The notes below the pieces were generated by a model. That model saw only the letters and a program-made list of their open reading frames with translations. It made no database searches and was not told the origin of the DNA. A program made the translations under genes and the position numbers. Shown here piece by piece: positions 1-10,443 of a DNA stretch of 64,000 bases (position 1 is its first letter; every line of letters starts with the position of its first letter). The stretch comes from Microdochium bolleyi (lineage: Eukaryota; Ascomycota; Sordariomycetes; Xylariales; Microdochiaceae), in NCBI GenBank assembly GCA_001566295.1, contig KQ964245.1, forward strand, positions 2,423,524 to 2,487,523, read 5' to 3'.

Positions 1-909
1 TAGCGGCTGCTTGAAGGATGTCGTTGAGGCTCTGAACGACATGACCATGTTGTCCGGCTGCCCAGAACTGGAGCCCGGACGACTTGCTGGACGACCGAAC
101 AGCGACCCTGATCCATCATTCCTGTAGCTAGAACCGGGCCTGGAGCTCACGCTGCCGGTCCGGGAGCGGGAACCCCCTCCTCTGGACGGTGCCCGCCCTG
201 AGGTCTCGCTTTCAAAGAAGTTGCTCGTGCGCCGTTTGACTGCAGGCGATGAAGGCAATTGTGAAAGTGTCTCCATTGTGCGCTCAGCAAGCGACATCCG
301 AGGTGTGCGTTTTGGTGTTGCGACTGGTAGATCAAGGTCGTCTGGCGAATCGCGGCCTGCCGAATATGCCGGCAGGCTGGTCTCGATAGGGCTGTAATCA
401 TCGTCGTCTAGGGCTGTGTTTTCGGCGAGGACTGACTGTCCTGTGTAGTCATCGTGGGTAGACAGTGTCGATTCGAACACTTGGGTGGTATGCGCGGCGA
501 GGCCCCGTCCTCCATTGAAGTTCTGAGAAGCCGATCTCGTTACGGATCTTGGTGGCAGCGCGGTTTTGGTGTATGCGCTCGAGCTTCGCGTTGTAGTTGG
601 GGGGCCCATTAACGAATTCCGTCCGGCTCGCGTATCAGCACCAAATGCTGAGCTCGAGGTTCGCCGAGCCGTAGTCGCACTAGTGAGTCGGTCTCTCGAT
701 GGAACTGCTCGCAAGGTAGGATTCCGTGCCGTACTCGTGCTCGTCCTGCTGGAAGGCAGCGGCTCTGCCTGCGTAGTGGTCGTGGTCGTGCGCGATGCCC
801 GCGGAGTTGTCGGCTGGGATGGCGTCGATGCTGCCCGGGGCATTGGCAGGCGAGATGAGGCCCTGGGTAGCCCGCTTGGCTTGGGGATGCCAGATCTTCG
901 GTCGTCCAT
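1..909 (-). CDS. N-terminal part of a basic Ser/Thr/Pro-rich protein, microtubule-associated candidate (cut by window edge)
   Basis: The minus strand is open from the ATG at 909 to base 1, giving 303 residues with no stop, so the gene continues to the left of the window. The visible part has the composition of a disordered, basic N-terminal tail: many Ser, Thr, Pro and Arg, few hydrophobics. It begins MDDRRSGIPKPSGLPRASSR; the S-G-I-P in a basic Ser/Pro setting fits the SxIP motif that binds EB1-type microtubule plus-end proteins. A conserved-looking block, SLAERTMETLSQLPSSP, lies near residue 208. This composition is common in N-terminal tails of fungal kinesins, CLIPs and other microtubule proteins, but no motor or CAP-Gly domain is inside the window, so the family is unresolved. 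It is divergent from the coiled-coil gene at 2368. Exon structure beyond the edge is unknown. Confidence 0.6.
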   Translation of the reverse strand, partial: MDDRRSGIPKPSGLPRASSRLPMPRAASTPSQPTTPRASRTTTTTTQAEPLPSSRTSTSTARNPTLRAVPSRDRLTSATTARRTSSSAFGADTRAGRNSLMGPPTTTRSSSAYTKTALPPRSVTRSASQNFNGGRGLAAHTTQVFESTLSTHDDYTGQSVLAENTALDDDDYSPIETSLPAYSAGRDSPDDLDLPVATPKRTPRMSLAERTMETLSQLPSSPAVKRRTSNFFESETSGRAPSRGGGSRSRTGSVSSRPGSSYRNDGSGSLFGRPASRPGSSSGQPDNMVMSFRASTTSFKQPL

Positions 910-2367
910 GATGACTGTGACTCTGTATGACTGGTGCGCTTGATCGCAGAGGAGAAGTGTGTCGTCGACACGGCAGTCTGGATACTGCTAAGCGGGATCA
1001 ACACAGGATCAGGAGTACCACATTGGCGGTGGCACGTTGACAGGTCGCCGAAGAGTGGACCTGGGCGCTCGAGAGTGTGGGCAATGGAGGAGCAAGCTTG
1101 AGAATCTCGGCAGCTTGAGAGGCCGTTCTGGTGTTGATCAGACGCGAATCCTTTGTTTGGTTTCTGTGGTGGTGAGGAGACTCTCCAAGGCTGGTTGGCG
1201 AGATTAGACCCCAACCTTTAGCCCGGTGCGGTATAGTGAGCCGCGCGGGGCCGTTGCCGGCGCGCGGGATGCGCCCACAAGTGAAAGCCCCTGAGCGTGG
1301 CTACTCCGTGCTTGGGACAGGGCAAAAGTAGGGTGCCGCTAGTCGGGCGCAAGCTTCTGCCTTCAAGGTTGTATTGATTGCAACGGTGCCGTGGGAAGAT
1401 GCTGTAAACACGAACTGCGTACTCCGCACCCGCAAATGTCACTGCTTGAAGCATCGGCCAGGCAACATCCACCTTGTCGGATGCGTGTACCCTAGGGTTC
1501 TCTTCATGCAATCAGGCACAGTAGAGTGTATGTGCCATGTGCCATCAAGGTCATGACTGAAACGACGTCGCCTTGGGCAGGGAAGGAAATGGGGATCCTA
1601 GGTCCCATCTACAGCGAGCAAGCCCCTGATCTTCATTTCCCCCGACGAACCTCCACCAGTCCATGCTCTCCAATTGCGCTCGCACGGGATCCGGACTGGC
1701 CAGATCTAGTCTAGAAGGACCAGTTAGAGAGTGTCTGCAGGACTTCTGGGGTCCCAGGTGAGGCTTGTGGATATCATCTTCCGGGCAGCAGACGATGCCA
1801 ACTCTGAGTCGAGCTCGAGGAGCGCCGAGCACAAGACTCTCAATCTGCTTCTGTGGGTTCGCCTGGGGGGTGAGGATGTGGACGTTGAGTCGACTTTCAG
1901 TCTGCAGTCTACCGTCTGCCGTTGCAGGTCAAGCTCCAAGCTAACCTGCTTGAGCCTTGGCGGGCCGTGCCCCCAGCAACCAGACCAGACCGAACCTGCC
2001 CAATTTTCGCACTGCCGCTCCAGCAGCCCCGGCCACCGCATTAGCTCATCACCAACCTCCATCGTTCGCCGCAACCCGCCTGCTCGATCGCTCCAGACAG
2101 CTTCGCAAAGACGCCCCTCCCGCCCCTGTGTCACATCCGCTTGCACACATCTCTGTCGTCTCGGTTCGGTCTATTACTGCCATACTGCATCGGTTCTGTG
2201 TCACGCGTCCTGCCCAGCTCTCTCCGACCCGCGCCATCCTCGACTTTGTCGCGCTCTCGTCGAAAGCGCTTTCAATCCAGCAGTGAGCTCTCATCGCTAG
2301 CCAAACGGCGCAGACCCCCGACATCCAGACCTCTCGCATCTTAATCTTGGCGCCGACTACCATCGCC
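910..2367. other. Divergent intergenic region
   Basis: This 1.46-kb stretch separates two divergent start codons and must hold both promoters. The right half (about 1950-2367) is pyrimidine-rich with a CT/CA bias and looks like the 5' leader of the gene at 2368. I see no credible coding exon; open frames here overlap each other without codon-bias support. Confidence 0.5.
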
Positions 2368-4101
2368 ATGCCATCCGGCGCAGATAAAGCGTCACCGACC
2401 TCCCACGAACCTCCCATTGGCAGCAACAGGCCTGCGACACCGCCTCGCAATAGTGCGCCGTCATCCTCGCAGCAGACAATTATGTCCACCGAGCCAGGCT
2501 CGCCCATTGAGCCAAGTGCCTCACTCAAAATCGAGACCAGCGACGACCGCCTGACCGCCTCGCAATCACGAATCATCCCATCGTCTCTCACACCCCCGCC
2601 GTCCTCGCAGGTCCTGCAGACCAATGGCGCCCCATCAGCCGGATTGCCATTGGGCTATGTCAGCTCTCAGCGGGCCAGCATCTTCTCGCCTCCTTTGACG
2701 ACTGCAAACCACGCGGCCGCCCGTCGTGACAGCAACGCCGCCACGCTTGAATACGTCCCACCGTCGGCGGAACAGATTGCCGAGGCCGATATCGAGCAAC
2801 TGCGAGTGATGTTTCAGTCCTGCTTGGCGGAGAATGCTCGGCACAAGATGGAGACTGCGCACCACAAGCTACAGTACAACCTCTTGAGCATGCAGTCGGA
2901 AGAAGACGCTAAGCGAGCGGCTGTGGAACATGACATGATGCGGCGAGAGGTGGAAGCTTTGCGAGTCGCCGAAGATGCACGACAAGCTAGGCGTGAGCTC
3001 AGCGCCGCAGCGGAGTCCACTCATGCCAAGTACATGCACCTCAAGGGCTGTTACGAGGCCTTGATCGAAGACAATGATGTTCTCAAGAAGCGTGTCAAGT
3101 CTGCCAAGAAGGTCATCCAGCAGAAGGAAGACGAGATCGTTGGCCTCATTGATGAGCGCGACATGCTTCTCACGCGCATCCGCGAGAACCGCGAGCACTT
3201 CCACATGCTTTGCAGCCCCGGTGGTGTCTTTCATGGCGCTCTGACGCCCAAGATGGCGACGGCTGCCACACCCCAGCAGCCTGCGCGAGCCACGCCGAGG
3301 CAAACCCCCAAGGCCGCGCAGAACGAGGCTCGCGCTGCCGAGGACCAGAACCAGGCCGGATTTGCTGCGCTACTCCAGGCGCTGAGCCATGATAACAACA
3401 GCGCGCCTTCGACACCCATCTCAGGACACCGGCCTACAGCTCGCATGCCCCCTAAGCACACCCGCGGCGTCCAGTCTTTGTCTTCTCTGCCCAACACGCC
3501 CAACGGACGTGTCCGCGGCGAGTACTCAGCGCTGCTACCATCGATCGACCTCGTGCCGCATACTGAGCCCCCTGCGCGCTATGGTCATGGCCATGACCCG
3601 GTCGTCGTGCCTCACACCCCAACACCAAAGCGAGCTCGTAAGAGTCGGGAGAGCACCATATCCGCAGATGACAATGAGACTCTCGCTAGGGCGGCCTTGG
3701 AACATGTAGCGGCAGCGACACAGTCGTACATGTCGCAAGGCTCACGAGGATCCCGTCGTGACATGGCAGAGGAGGATGTGTATGAGAGTCAAGCGAGCCA
3801 AGCCGCGTCTGACATGCTGCGCCGCGACCCTCGGGAAAGCTTTGATATTGCGAGTTCGACGGCTGGGTCGAGGGACGGAACTCCTTATCCCGGAGAGAAG
3901 TCCATGAAGCTTCAGTCCAAGCTGTTCGCAGGGGTCAACAAGCCTGGCGTCTCGTCTGAGAAGAGGAAGCACGGCAATGAAGACGATTCCATGCGGCGGG
4001 ACGTGCAGTCGAGCCCGCCCAAGAAAGTCCGCTACGGGAGCGACGGGAGACAGGAGCGGGACTTTGATGCCCGTCGTGTTGGGCTGGGTATCAGATACTG
4101 A
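2368..4101 (+). CDS. Coiled-coil protein of unknown function, probably nuclear
   Basis: A single open frame of 577 codons with no sign of an intron. The in-frame TTG at 2347 is not a plausible start; the first ATG is at 2368. Residues 1-130 are low-complexity Ser/Pro/Thr. A charged helical segment of roughly 140 residues follows (about 137-280: AEADIEQLRVMF, then many Glu/Lys/Arg with heptad-like Leu/Val), which I read as a coiled coil. The C-terminal half is disordered and holds basic clusters that could be nuclear localisation signals (KRARKSR, KRKHGNEDD and KKVRYG). The end is VGLGIRY. I do not recognise the family. Divergent from the gene at 909; the next gene, a thiolase, is co-directional about 0.8 kb downstream. 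Confidence 0.8.
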   Translation: MPSGADKASPTSHEPPIGSNRPATPPRNSAPSSSQQTIMSTEPGSPIEPSASLKIETSDDRLTASQSRIIPSSLTPPPSSQVLQTNGAPSAGLPLGYVSSQRASIFSPPLTTANHAAARRDSNAATLEYVPPSAEQIAEADIEQLRVMFQSCLAENARHKMETAHHKLQYNLLSMQSEEDAKRAAVEHDMMRREVEALRVAEDARQARRELSAAAESTHAKYMHLKGCYEALIEDNDVLKKRVKSAKKVIQQKEDEIVGLIDERDMLLTRIRENREHFHMLCSPGGVFHGALTPKMATAATPQQPARATPRQTPKAAQNEARAAEDQNQAGFAALLQALSHDNNSAPSTPISGHRPTARMPPKHTRGVQSLSSLPNTPNGRVRGEYSALLPSIDLVPHTEPPARYGHGHDPVVVPHTPTPKRARKSRESTISADDNETLARAALEHVAAATQSYMSQGSRGSRRDMAEEDVYESQASQAASDMLRRDPRESFDIASSTAGSRDGTPYPGEKSMKLQSKLFAGVNKPGVSSEKRKHGNEDDSMRRDVQSSPPKKVRYGSDGRQERDFDARRVGLGIRY

Positions 4102-4899
4102 TGATTTGTTACGTTTTATGATGCACATATTTGGATGAGGTACTGGGTTTTGAGCGATTGCACCAGGATGGCACGGATGATTGATGGCGGAACCCGTGGA
4201 TATAGCACGCTGACATGTAACAGGATGGATTAGTCCTAATCAAAGGTATCCTGTAAATGTAGATAGTCCTCTGTAGCGACCTGCGATATGCCTCCAACGG
4301 CTAAATGAGATACGACACTTGTAGATACTATGGTAATGACCAACCCTGCCCAACTCACCATCTTGAAGTGAGTTGTCCAGGATCACACGCACATTGTAGC
4401 TGTGGGGAAAGCATTGTGCGGGTGAGGCCGGGTCGATTATAAGCCGGGGAGTGCCCGGCTCGGGGCCCGGGATTGGCTTGGGTCAATCTTGGTGGTGCCG
4501 CTCGATTGTGGGCGGCCGGAGACTTGCCGTGGAGGTCTTCCGGGGAGGACGGGGAAGGGGGGTAAGTTCAGATCCGGGCGTGAGTGGCCGGCTCCACCGT
4601 CGGGCTTTGAATGACCCTGCGGGCGGGAGACTGCGACTTCGGCTTGGAGCTCTGGGGCTGCGGGTTGTGTCTCTGGTGGCGCCCTCGTCTCGAATTCTTT
4701 ACGGTCTTTGCTCCTGCTTGTTGCGCCTTTCCTCTCTTACTTCTCTTTGTGACGACAATTTGCCTCAGCACACCCTCTGAAAATCCGCCGGTGGCACCTG
4801 TGCAGACATACTGGATACCCGAGCTCTCTCTTCCGCGGCTCGCCACAAACGACCGCTCCCACCCGACCTCTCACACACACACACACACACACACCAAGA
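4102..4899. other. Intergenic region and thiolase 5' leader
   Basis: About 800 bp between two co-directional genes. The last 200 bp are CT-rich and run into a (CA)n tract just before the thiolase ATG. No exon is supported. Confidence 0.5.
4872..4894 (+). repeat. (CA)n dinucleotide microsatellite in a 5' leader
   Basis: About 11.5 uninterrupted CA units end 5 nt before the thiolase start codon, so the repeat should be transcribed as part of the 5' UTR. Confidence 0.9.
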
Positions 4900-6159
4900 A
4901 TGGCGGCGTTACCAAAGGGCCTTGCGGCCGTCCTGGCCAAGGCGCCCACCGACACTGTGATCCTCTCCGCCCTGCGCACGCCCGTGTGCCGCTCGAACAG
5001 GGGCCAGCTGAAGGACGCGTACCCGGAGGAGCTCCTGGCGACGGTGCTCAAGGCCACGCTCGAGGCGAACCCGAACATGGACCCCAAGAAGGTCGAGGAC
5101 GTGGCCGTGGGCGTGGTCCTGTCCGAGCTCGGCGGCAGCAAGGCCGCGCGGATGGCCCTCAACCACGTCCCCGGCTATGACACGCACTCGACCAGCCTGT
5201 ACACGGTGAACCGAGCGTGCAGCTCGAGCCTGCAGGCCATCGCCAACGTGGCAGCGCAGATCCGCACGGGGATGATCAGCGTGGGCATTGGCGCGGGCAT
5301 GGAGAGCATGACGCGCAACTACGGCAGCCGTGCGATCCCCGTGGACGTGTGGCCCGCGCTCAAGGAGAGCGGCGAGCAGACGGCGCGGGACTGCATCATG
5401 CCGATGGGTCTGACGAGCGAGAACGTGGCGCAGCGGTACGGCGTCGGGCGGGAGGACCAGGACGCGCTGGCGCTGCAGAGCCACAAGAGGGCCGCGCGGG
5501 CGCAGGAGGAGGGCAGGTTCGACTCGCAGATCGTGCCGGTGCACACGCGGTACCAGGAGGTCGACAAGCAGGGGAACAAGGTCGGCGAAGAGCAGCAGAT
5601 CACCGTGACCAAGGACGACGGGGTGAGGGCGAGCGTGACGGCCGAGGCGCTGGCGAAGCTCAAGCCCGCGTTCAAGGCCGAGGGGACCAGCACGGCGGGC
5701 AACAGCTCGCAGGTGAGCGACGGCGCGGCGGCGACGCTGCTCATGCGCCGCAGCACGGCGACCGAGCTGGGCCTCACGTCGAGCATTATCGGCAAGTTCG
5801 TCAGCGCCGTGACGGTCGGCTGCAACCCGGACGAGATGGGCATCGGCCCGGCGCTCGCGATTCCGGAGCTGCTGAGGCGGCTCGGGCTCGAGAACAAGGA
5901 CGTGGACCGGTGGGAGATCAACGAGGCCTTCGCCAGCCAGGCGCTGTACTGCATCCGCGAGCTCGGCCTCGAGGGTGAGATGGACAAGATCAACCCCGAC
6001 GGCGGCGCGATTGCGCTGGGCCACCCCCTCGGCGCGACGGGCGCGCGCATGACGAGCACGCTGCTCCATGGCCTGGGCCGGACGGGCGGCGAGGTCGGTG
6101 TCGTGAGCATGTGTGTCGGTACTGGCATGGGCATGGCTGGTCTTTTTGTCCGGGAATAG
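4900..6159 (+). CDS. 3-ketoacyl-CoA thiolase (acetyl-CoA C-acyltransferase) paralogue
   Basis: Intronless, 419 aa, close to the usual 400-420 aa of thiolases. It should catalyse CoA-dependent cleavage of 3-ketoacyl-CoA (beta-oxidation). Thiolase signatures are complete: nucleophilic Cys107 in NRACSSSLQAI, NEAF at 341-344, His375 in GGAIALGHPLGATGAR and Cys405 in SMCVGTGMG. The overall pattern (PMGLTSENVAQRYG, AGNSSQVSDGAAA) matches the POT1/ACAA1 family rather than the ERG10 acetoacetyl-CoA thiolases. The N-terminus (MAALPKGLAAVLAKAPTD) lacks the R/K-L-x5-H/Q-L PTS2 signal expected of the peroxisomal enzyme, and the C-terminus (FVRE) is not a PTS1. It may therefore be a mitochondrial or cytosolic paralogue. 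Very high GC at third positions. Convergent with the lyase gene at 6544. Confidence 0.95.
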   Translation: MAALPKGLAAVLAKAPTDTVILSALRTPVCRSNRGQLKDAYPEELLATVLKATLEANPNMDPKKVEDVAVGVVLSELGGSKAARMALNHVPGYDTHSTSLYTVNRACSSSLQAIANVAAQIRTGMISVGIGAGMESMTRNYGSRAIPVDVWPALKESGEQTARDCIMPMGLTSENVAQRYGVGREDQDALALQSHKRAARAQEEGRFDSQIVPVHTRYQEVDKQGNKVGEEQQITVTKDDGVRASVTAEALAKLKPAFKAEGTSTAGNSSQVSDGAAATLLMRRSTATELGLTSSIIGKFVSAVTVGCNPDEMGIGPALAIPELLRRLGLENKDVDRWEINEAFASQALYCIRELGLEGEMDKINPDGGAIALGHPLGATGARMTSTLLHGLGRTGGEVGVVSMCVGTGMGMAGLFVRE

Positions 6160-6543
6160 AGGATGGTACCCTTGGGGTACAAATGGGCTTGCGATGCTGA
6201 TAATGCGCGGTTGGGAAAAGGAAATTGGCGAAAATTGTAAATATTGCTCACACGAGACACAACCAACATGACTGAACGTCTTAGAACTCCTCCGGTGCCT
6301 ATGCTTATCTTGTTGAGAGTAGACCTTGTCACAGTCCTTGACACTTACTGCGACAAGCATGGATGTTTGATCCAGCCTGGAGAATTCAATGGTGTTCAAA
6401 TTGTTCAATCAAATATCAGCTTTTATGACAATACCCTAGGGTACCCAATACCTTAATTTTCTCTAAATTTATAAATTTAAAATCATTCTACCACTAGCTA
6501 CCATATTGTAGGTAACTATACCACTCACTTCACTGCGATCCGC
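6160..6543. other. Convergent 3' intergenic region with an AT-rich core
   Basis: Shared 3' flank of two convergent genes. Around 6455-6490 the sequence is strongly AT-rich (runs of A/T around TTTATAAATTTAAAA), as expected for overlapping termination and polyadenylation regions. A TAGGGTACCC element lies at about 6434-6446. Confidence 0.5.
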
Positions 6544-7908
6544 CTATAGCAATCTGATAAGATCCGCCGTTGTCAAATTGTCAATGTTCTCAATCGTGTC
6601 CAAAATAGCCTTGGACGTGTGCGCGCTGTACACCGGCCCGACCATGCTGAGGAACTTCTTGTGCACGTCCGCCTTGGAGAACGGGTGCTCGTCCTCGCCC
6701 TTGGGGAACACCTGACCGATCTCGGTCGTGCTGCCATCCTCGACCCACGTGAACGTCAGGCGGGCCTCGAGGTCGCGCACGTCGGCGTTGACGGAGACCT
6801 CGACCTTGTCGCACAGCGCGGCCACCTCGGGACTCTGCATCTGCGCCTCGTCGTACATCCGCCAGCCGATCTCCATGCCGTGCAGCCACGAGATGGCGAC
6901 CTGGTAGTACATGCTGAACTGCCCGTCGACAATGGTCACCGGGTGGACGCGGTTCTTGTCGGGCGGGCCGACGATCGGGTAGCAGCCAGGAGACAGCTCG
7001 ACTCTGATGTGCTGCGGTGTCTTCTTGCCAGCGACGTCCTTGGCCAGACCAGCGACAGCCTCAATGGCCGAGTGCGTCATCCGGCAGGCCGGGAAGGGCT
7101 TCATGGCGGTCGCGGCAAAGATCCACTCCGAGCCCAGGTTGTCGGTCAGGCCCTTAGTCGTGGACGTGGCCGAGTACATGTGCAGCGCACCGTACTTGCC
7201 CTCGATCGGATGCGTGGCACCGATGACGCCGGCCTCGGCCAGGGCTGTGACGACAAAGGCATCGTGGACGGCGAAGCCCGGGTGGAGCCTCTTGTTCCAG
7301 GAGCCGTTGTCTAGGAACTGCATCGACCCGGCAGCCTTGGAGAGGGCGAGCCCAAAAGCGTTGTTGACCTCGGCCACCGACAGGCCCTTGATCTTGGCAA
7401 TCGCCGCCACAGCACCGAATATGCCGGCCGTAGCCGTGTTGTGGAACCCGCGGGTGTAGCCGCCGTAGTTGAAGGCCCGGCCGATGCGGCAGGTGACCTC
7501 GTACCCGACCGCGATGCCGAGGAGCAGCGCCTTGCCGTCGGCGCCGGACAGCTCGCCCTGGGCGAGGGCGGCGGGGATTGCGGTGGCGCCCGGGTGCAGG
7601 ATCGAGGGTGCGTGGGTGTCGTCAAAGTCGAACGAGTGCGCGAACGCGGCGTTGAGCATGCCCGCGTGCTGCGGCGAGAAGGTGCTGCCCTTTGTGAAGA
7701 CGGTCGAGCGGCCCGACTGCCCGCCCAGCGCGGTGACGGCCTTGAGGAAGGGCTCGCTCGAGTCGCACACGCCGGCCGCACCGGCGGCGATGCCGATCAG
7801 GTCCGTCACCAGGTCCTTGAGCTTGTTGATCTCGCGGCTCGTAAGCTGCTCGTACCGCGCGTCGACCACGAACTGGCACAGGTCTCGGGTGATGCTGTCG
7901 TCCGTCAT
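6544..7908 (-). CDS. MmgE/PrpD-family lyase (cis-aconitate decarboxylase or 2-methylcitrate dehydratase type)
   Basis: Intronless, 454 aa, spanning the whole MmgE/PrpD fold (helical domain plus the C-terminal lid with KPFPACRMTHSAIEAV). Members include 2-methylcitrate dehydratase of the methylcitrate cycle and cis-aconitate decarboxylase (CadA/IRG1), which makes itaconate. The residues that line the active site in human IRG1 appear conserved: DFDDTHAPSILHPG (Asp97, Thr98, His105), GFHN (His156), NKRLHPG (Lys207) and CRMTH (His279). These residues are shared across the family, so they show an intact site but do not fix the substrate. There is no targeting peptide, so the protein is probably cytosolic. 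The neighbours are not the transporters and regulator of the Aspergillus terreus itaconate cluster. Convergent with the thiolase; divergent from the kelch gene. Confidence 0.9.
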   Translation of the reverse strand: MTDDSITRDLCQFVVDARYEQLTSREINKLKDLVTDLIGIAAGAAGVCDSSEPFLKAVTALGGQSGRSTVFTKGSTFSPQHAGMLNAAFAHSFDFDDTHAPSILHPGATAIPAALAQGELSGADGKALLLGIAVGYEVTCRIGRAFNYGGYTRGFHNTATAGIFGAVAAIAKIKGLSVAEVNNAFGLALSKAAGSMQFLDNGSWNKRLHPGFAVHDAFVVTALAEAGVIGATHPIEGKYGALHMYSATSTTKGLTDNLGSEWIFAATAMKPFPACRMTHSAIEAVAGLAKDVAGKKTPQHIRVELSPGCYPIVGPPDKNRVHPVTIVDGQFSMYYQVAISWLHGMEIGWRMYDEAQMQSPEVAALCDKVEVSVNADVRDLEARLTFTWVEDGSTTEIGQVFPKGEDEHPFSKADVHKKFLSMVGPVYSAHTSKAILDTIENIDNLTTADLIRLL

Positions 7909-9100
7909 GCTGCTGTCTTTTGGGGAGATATGAAGCTATACGTGGGCGATGCAGCGAGAAAAGACCAGTCACACCGTCCAGCTATCCAGTATGCCGCATG
8001 ATGCCTCGCGAGAGAGGACCGCCGGTGGCTGCTTTTACATGTTCTGAAGTCGGGGCGGAGCGGGGGAGGCCGTCGGATGGCGGCCGTCATGCAAGACGAG
8101 GGGCACAGCCGCCTGCGCCGAGGCTTCTCGAGGACCCTGGCAAGCCGAGCTCGCAGCAATTGAGTTGCGTCGCGATGGCCTCTAGCTCCAGTGAGCACGC
8201 GGGGCATTTGCCACCCCACCAGCCACCCCAGATTTCGGAGCAGCCTCTTGTCTCCCAACTCCGCGGCCAGTCCTTACACTTCAAACACCTAGGTTGCCGG
8301 CTTGTGACGAAGAACCAGGAATTTGACCCGATAAATGGATGCCGAGCCAGTCGTTCGTTGGTGTTGTGTGTTGATGCTCGTTTAGTTGTCTCACCCATTT
8401 CCCAGCTCAAATTACTCCATCCAATAATCCTTATCAATGCAGTGCGTACAGGGTGATCTGGTAACAAGACGATTATTAGCAAGCGTGTAACAGAACAGGA
8501 GAATGTCTTTGTCCCCACGCCTTGTTCTTCTATTTCTTTCCTCTGAGACTTCAACTTCTCACCCTGGGCCACTCATGGAATGGGAGGCCACCCTGGGATG
8601 AGGCAGGGCTGGCCCGCCATTGGCGTGGCTTGCTAGCCGTGCTCTGATTGGCGTGCCGGCCACTGACGGCCTCATTTAGGAAGTCGCGACTCACAGCAAG
8701 CCAATGCCCCTGCCTGACCCAAGTGGCTGTGGCAGCAGTCGCAGTGGTGCTGGCACGTTTTTCACACTGATGCACGTCGAGGTCTACACGACGTGGCCAT
8801 GACCTGTCATCTCCTCTTCTTCTTGCCCATAATTATCCCAGCGTTATGTGCCACAGACAGCTGCTCCCGCACATCTTGGAGCCGGTTACCCGGTGTGGAA
8901 GAGCCTGCACTGTGCCTGCACGTCACTGCCCCGCAACGTCATCGCAGACGAGCACCTGCCTCAAAGCTGACCTCGCTTGCTGTCCTGTCTCAGGCACGGA
9001 TCACAACGTCCAACTGCTTAAATCACAATCTGCTAACACTCGAGCGTACACGGAACACTGCACAAGCCACATAATCCCCAACAACATTCAGCACAACAAC
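7909..9100. other. Divergent intergenic region
   Basis: 1.2 kb between the lyase and kelch starts, expected to hold both promoters. No exon is supported; short frames on both strands lack any recognisable domain. Confidence 0.5.
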
Positions 9101-10443
9101 ATGGCCGAGCTTGCTGCTGGGCTCATTGCCGCCGAGGAGATCGTGAGCACATCGGTGCAAGCTGGTGCTGCGGGATATGCCGTGGCCAAGCCCACAATGC
9201 CGGTGCGGGCTTCCTTTGAGAAGTTTGGCTCGGCCACCGTCCCCGGCACGTCCAGGTAGGTTTGCCATGGATTTGGCCTCTGGGACATATCAGCTGATAA
9301 CCCACCATCAGGTCCTCGCTCGCTAGAGCTCACCACACTCTGACCGTGGTTGACAACAAAGCCTATATATTTGGTGGCCAGATCGCTTCTGGGGACCTCG
9401 CCAGCAATGAAATTCATGCCTTGACCTTTGCGGGGCCCGAGGAGGGGAAACCCGAGTACCAGATGTTGCCAGCGATCACCAGTGATGCGGCGGCACCAGG
9501 ACCGGCAGCACGCACCAAACATGCTGCATGCGCTGTTGGCAAGCACGTCGTCGTGTACGGCGGTTGTGGCCAGCTCGGCGAACTAGTGGACGACCGCAGC
9601 ACACTCTGGCAGTTTGACACCCAGAGGCTGATGTGGCAGGTGCTGCAGCCAGAAACACACCCGGAAAGGGTGCCAGCTCCGCGCAGTGAAGGCATCTTGC
9701 TGTCTCACGACAACAATCTGATCCTCTTCGGCGGTCGCGACGGCACCGGCGCGATTTTGCAGGATGTATGGCACTTCAACACATTCACCAAGACCTGGAA
9801 TGCGCTTCCCAGCGCTCCCATTGCCACCGACAGTGCGGCAATTGCTGCCAATACGCTTTACCTCATCTCCTCGCATGACAGCCTCAGCAGCGATGTCCAC
9901 TCACTGGCTATTGAGCTGTATGCACCACAGCCACCAACATGGCAGACGACCACCTACCCGACCAACCCCCTCACGCCGGGCCCCGGGACAAGAACAAATG
10001 CTGGCTTCCTCCCCGTCAGTACCGGCTATGGCCGCAACTTCCTTCTGTATCTGTTCGGCGACAAGAAACCATACAGGAATGGGGTGACGAGCATGGCGAG
10101 CAATGCCATCGAGGCTCCACGTTGGGACGACTTGTGGACTTTCCAGGTATCTTCTAGTGAACCAGAGATGCAGACCACGACCGACTTCGCAAATGCGATC
10201 AAGCCAGCCAGGATCAAGGACCAGATCAGGGAGAAACTGGGAGTCGACACGGGAAACATGACCTGGTGCAAGGTCGAGCCACACTCGACAGATGAGACCG
10301 CTTCGGAGAAGGGCTCTCACCCCGGACCTCGAAGCTGCTTTGCATGTGGCGCAGCTGCGGACGCGCGGACGGTTATCCTATGGGGCGGCATAAGCGACTC
10401 GGGCGAAGTATTGGGAGACGGATGGATTTTGCGCCTAGAGTGA
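9101..10443 (+). CDS. Kelch-repeat beta-propeller protein
   Basis: Two exons, 9101-9255 and 9312-10443, joined across a 56-nt intron (donor GTAGGT, branch-like CTGATAA, acceptor CATCAG); the spliced protein has 428 aa. The splice restores GTSRSSLARAHHTLTVVDNK, exactly the start of a kelch blade. Blades end in the usual double Gly: YIFGGQ, VVVYGGC, LILFGGRD and, at the C-terminus, VILWGGISDSGE, each followed by a W- or F-containing strand (LWQFDT, VWHFNTFTKTWNAL, LWTFQV). About five to six repeats fill the protein after residue 45. Kelch propellers are protein-protein interaction scaffolds. No BTB, F-box or transmembrane segment is present, so the partner and role are unknown. The start is the first ATG in frame, shortly after an A/C-rich leader. 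Confidence 0.85.

Noticed and set aside
4909..6408. 499-codon frame antisense to the thiolase (and others at 16260-17753, 13396-15027, 34165-35601, 48028-49194, 50329-51531)
   Set aside because: These mirror the GC-rich third codon positions of real genes on the other strand. Their products are Arg/Ala/His-rich or Leu/Asp/Val-rich without domains, and each overlaps a gene with clear family motifs.
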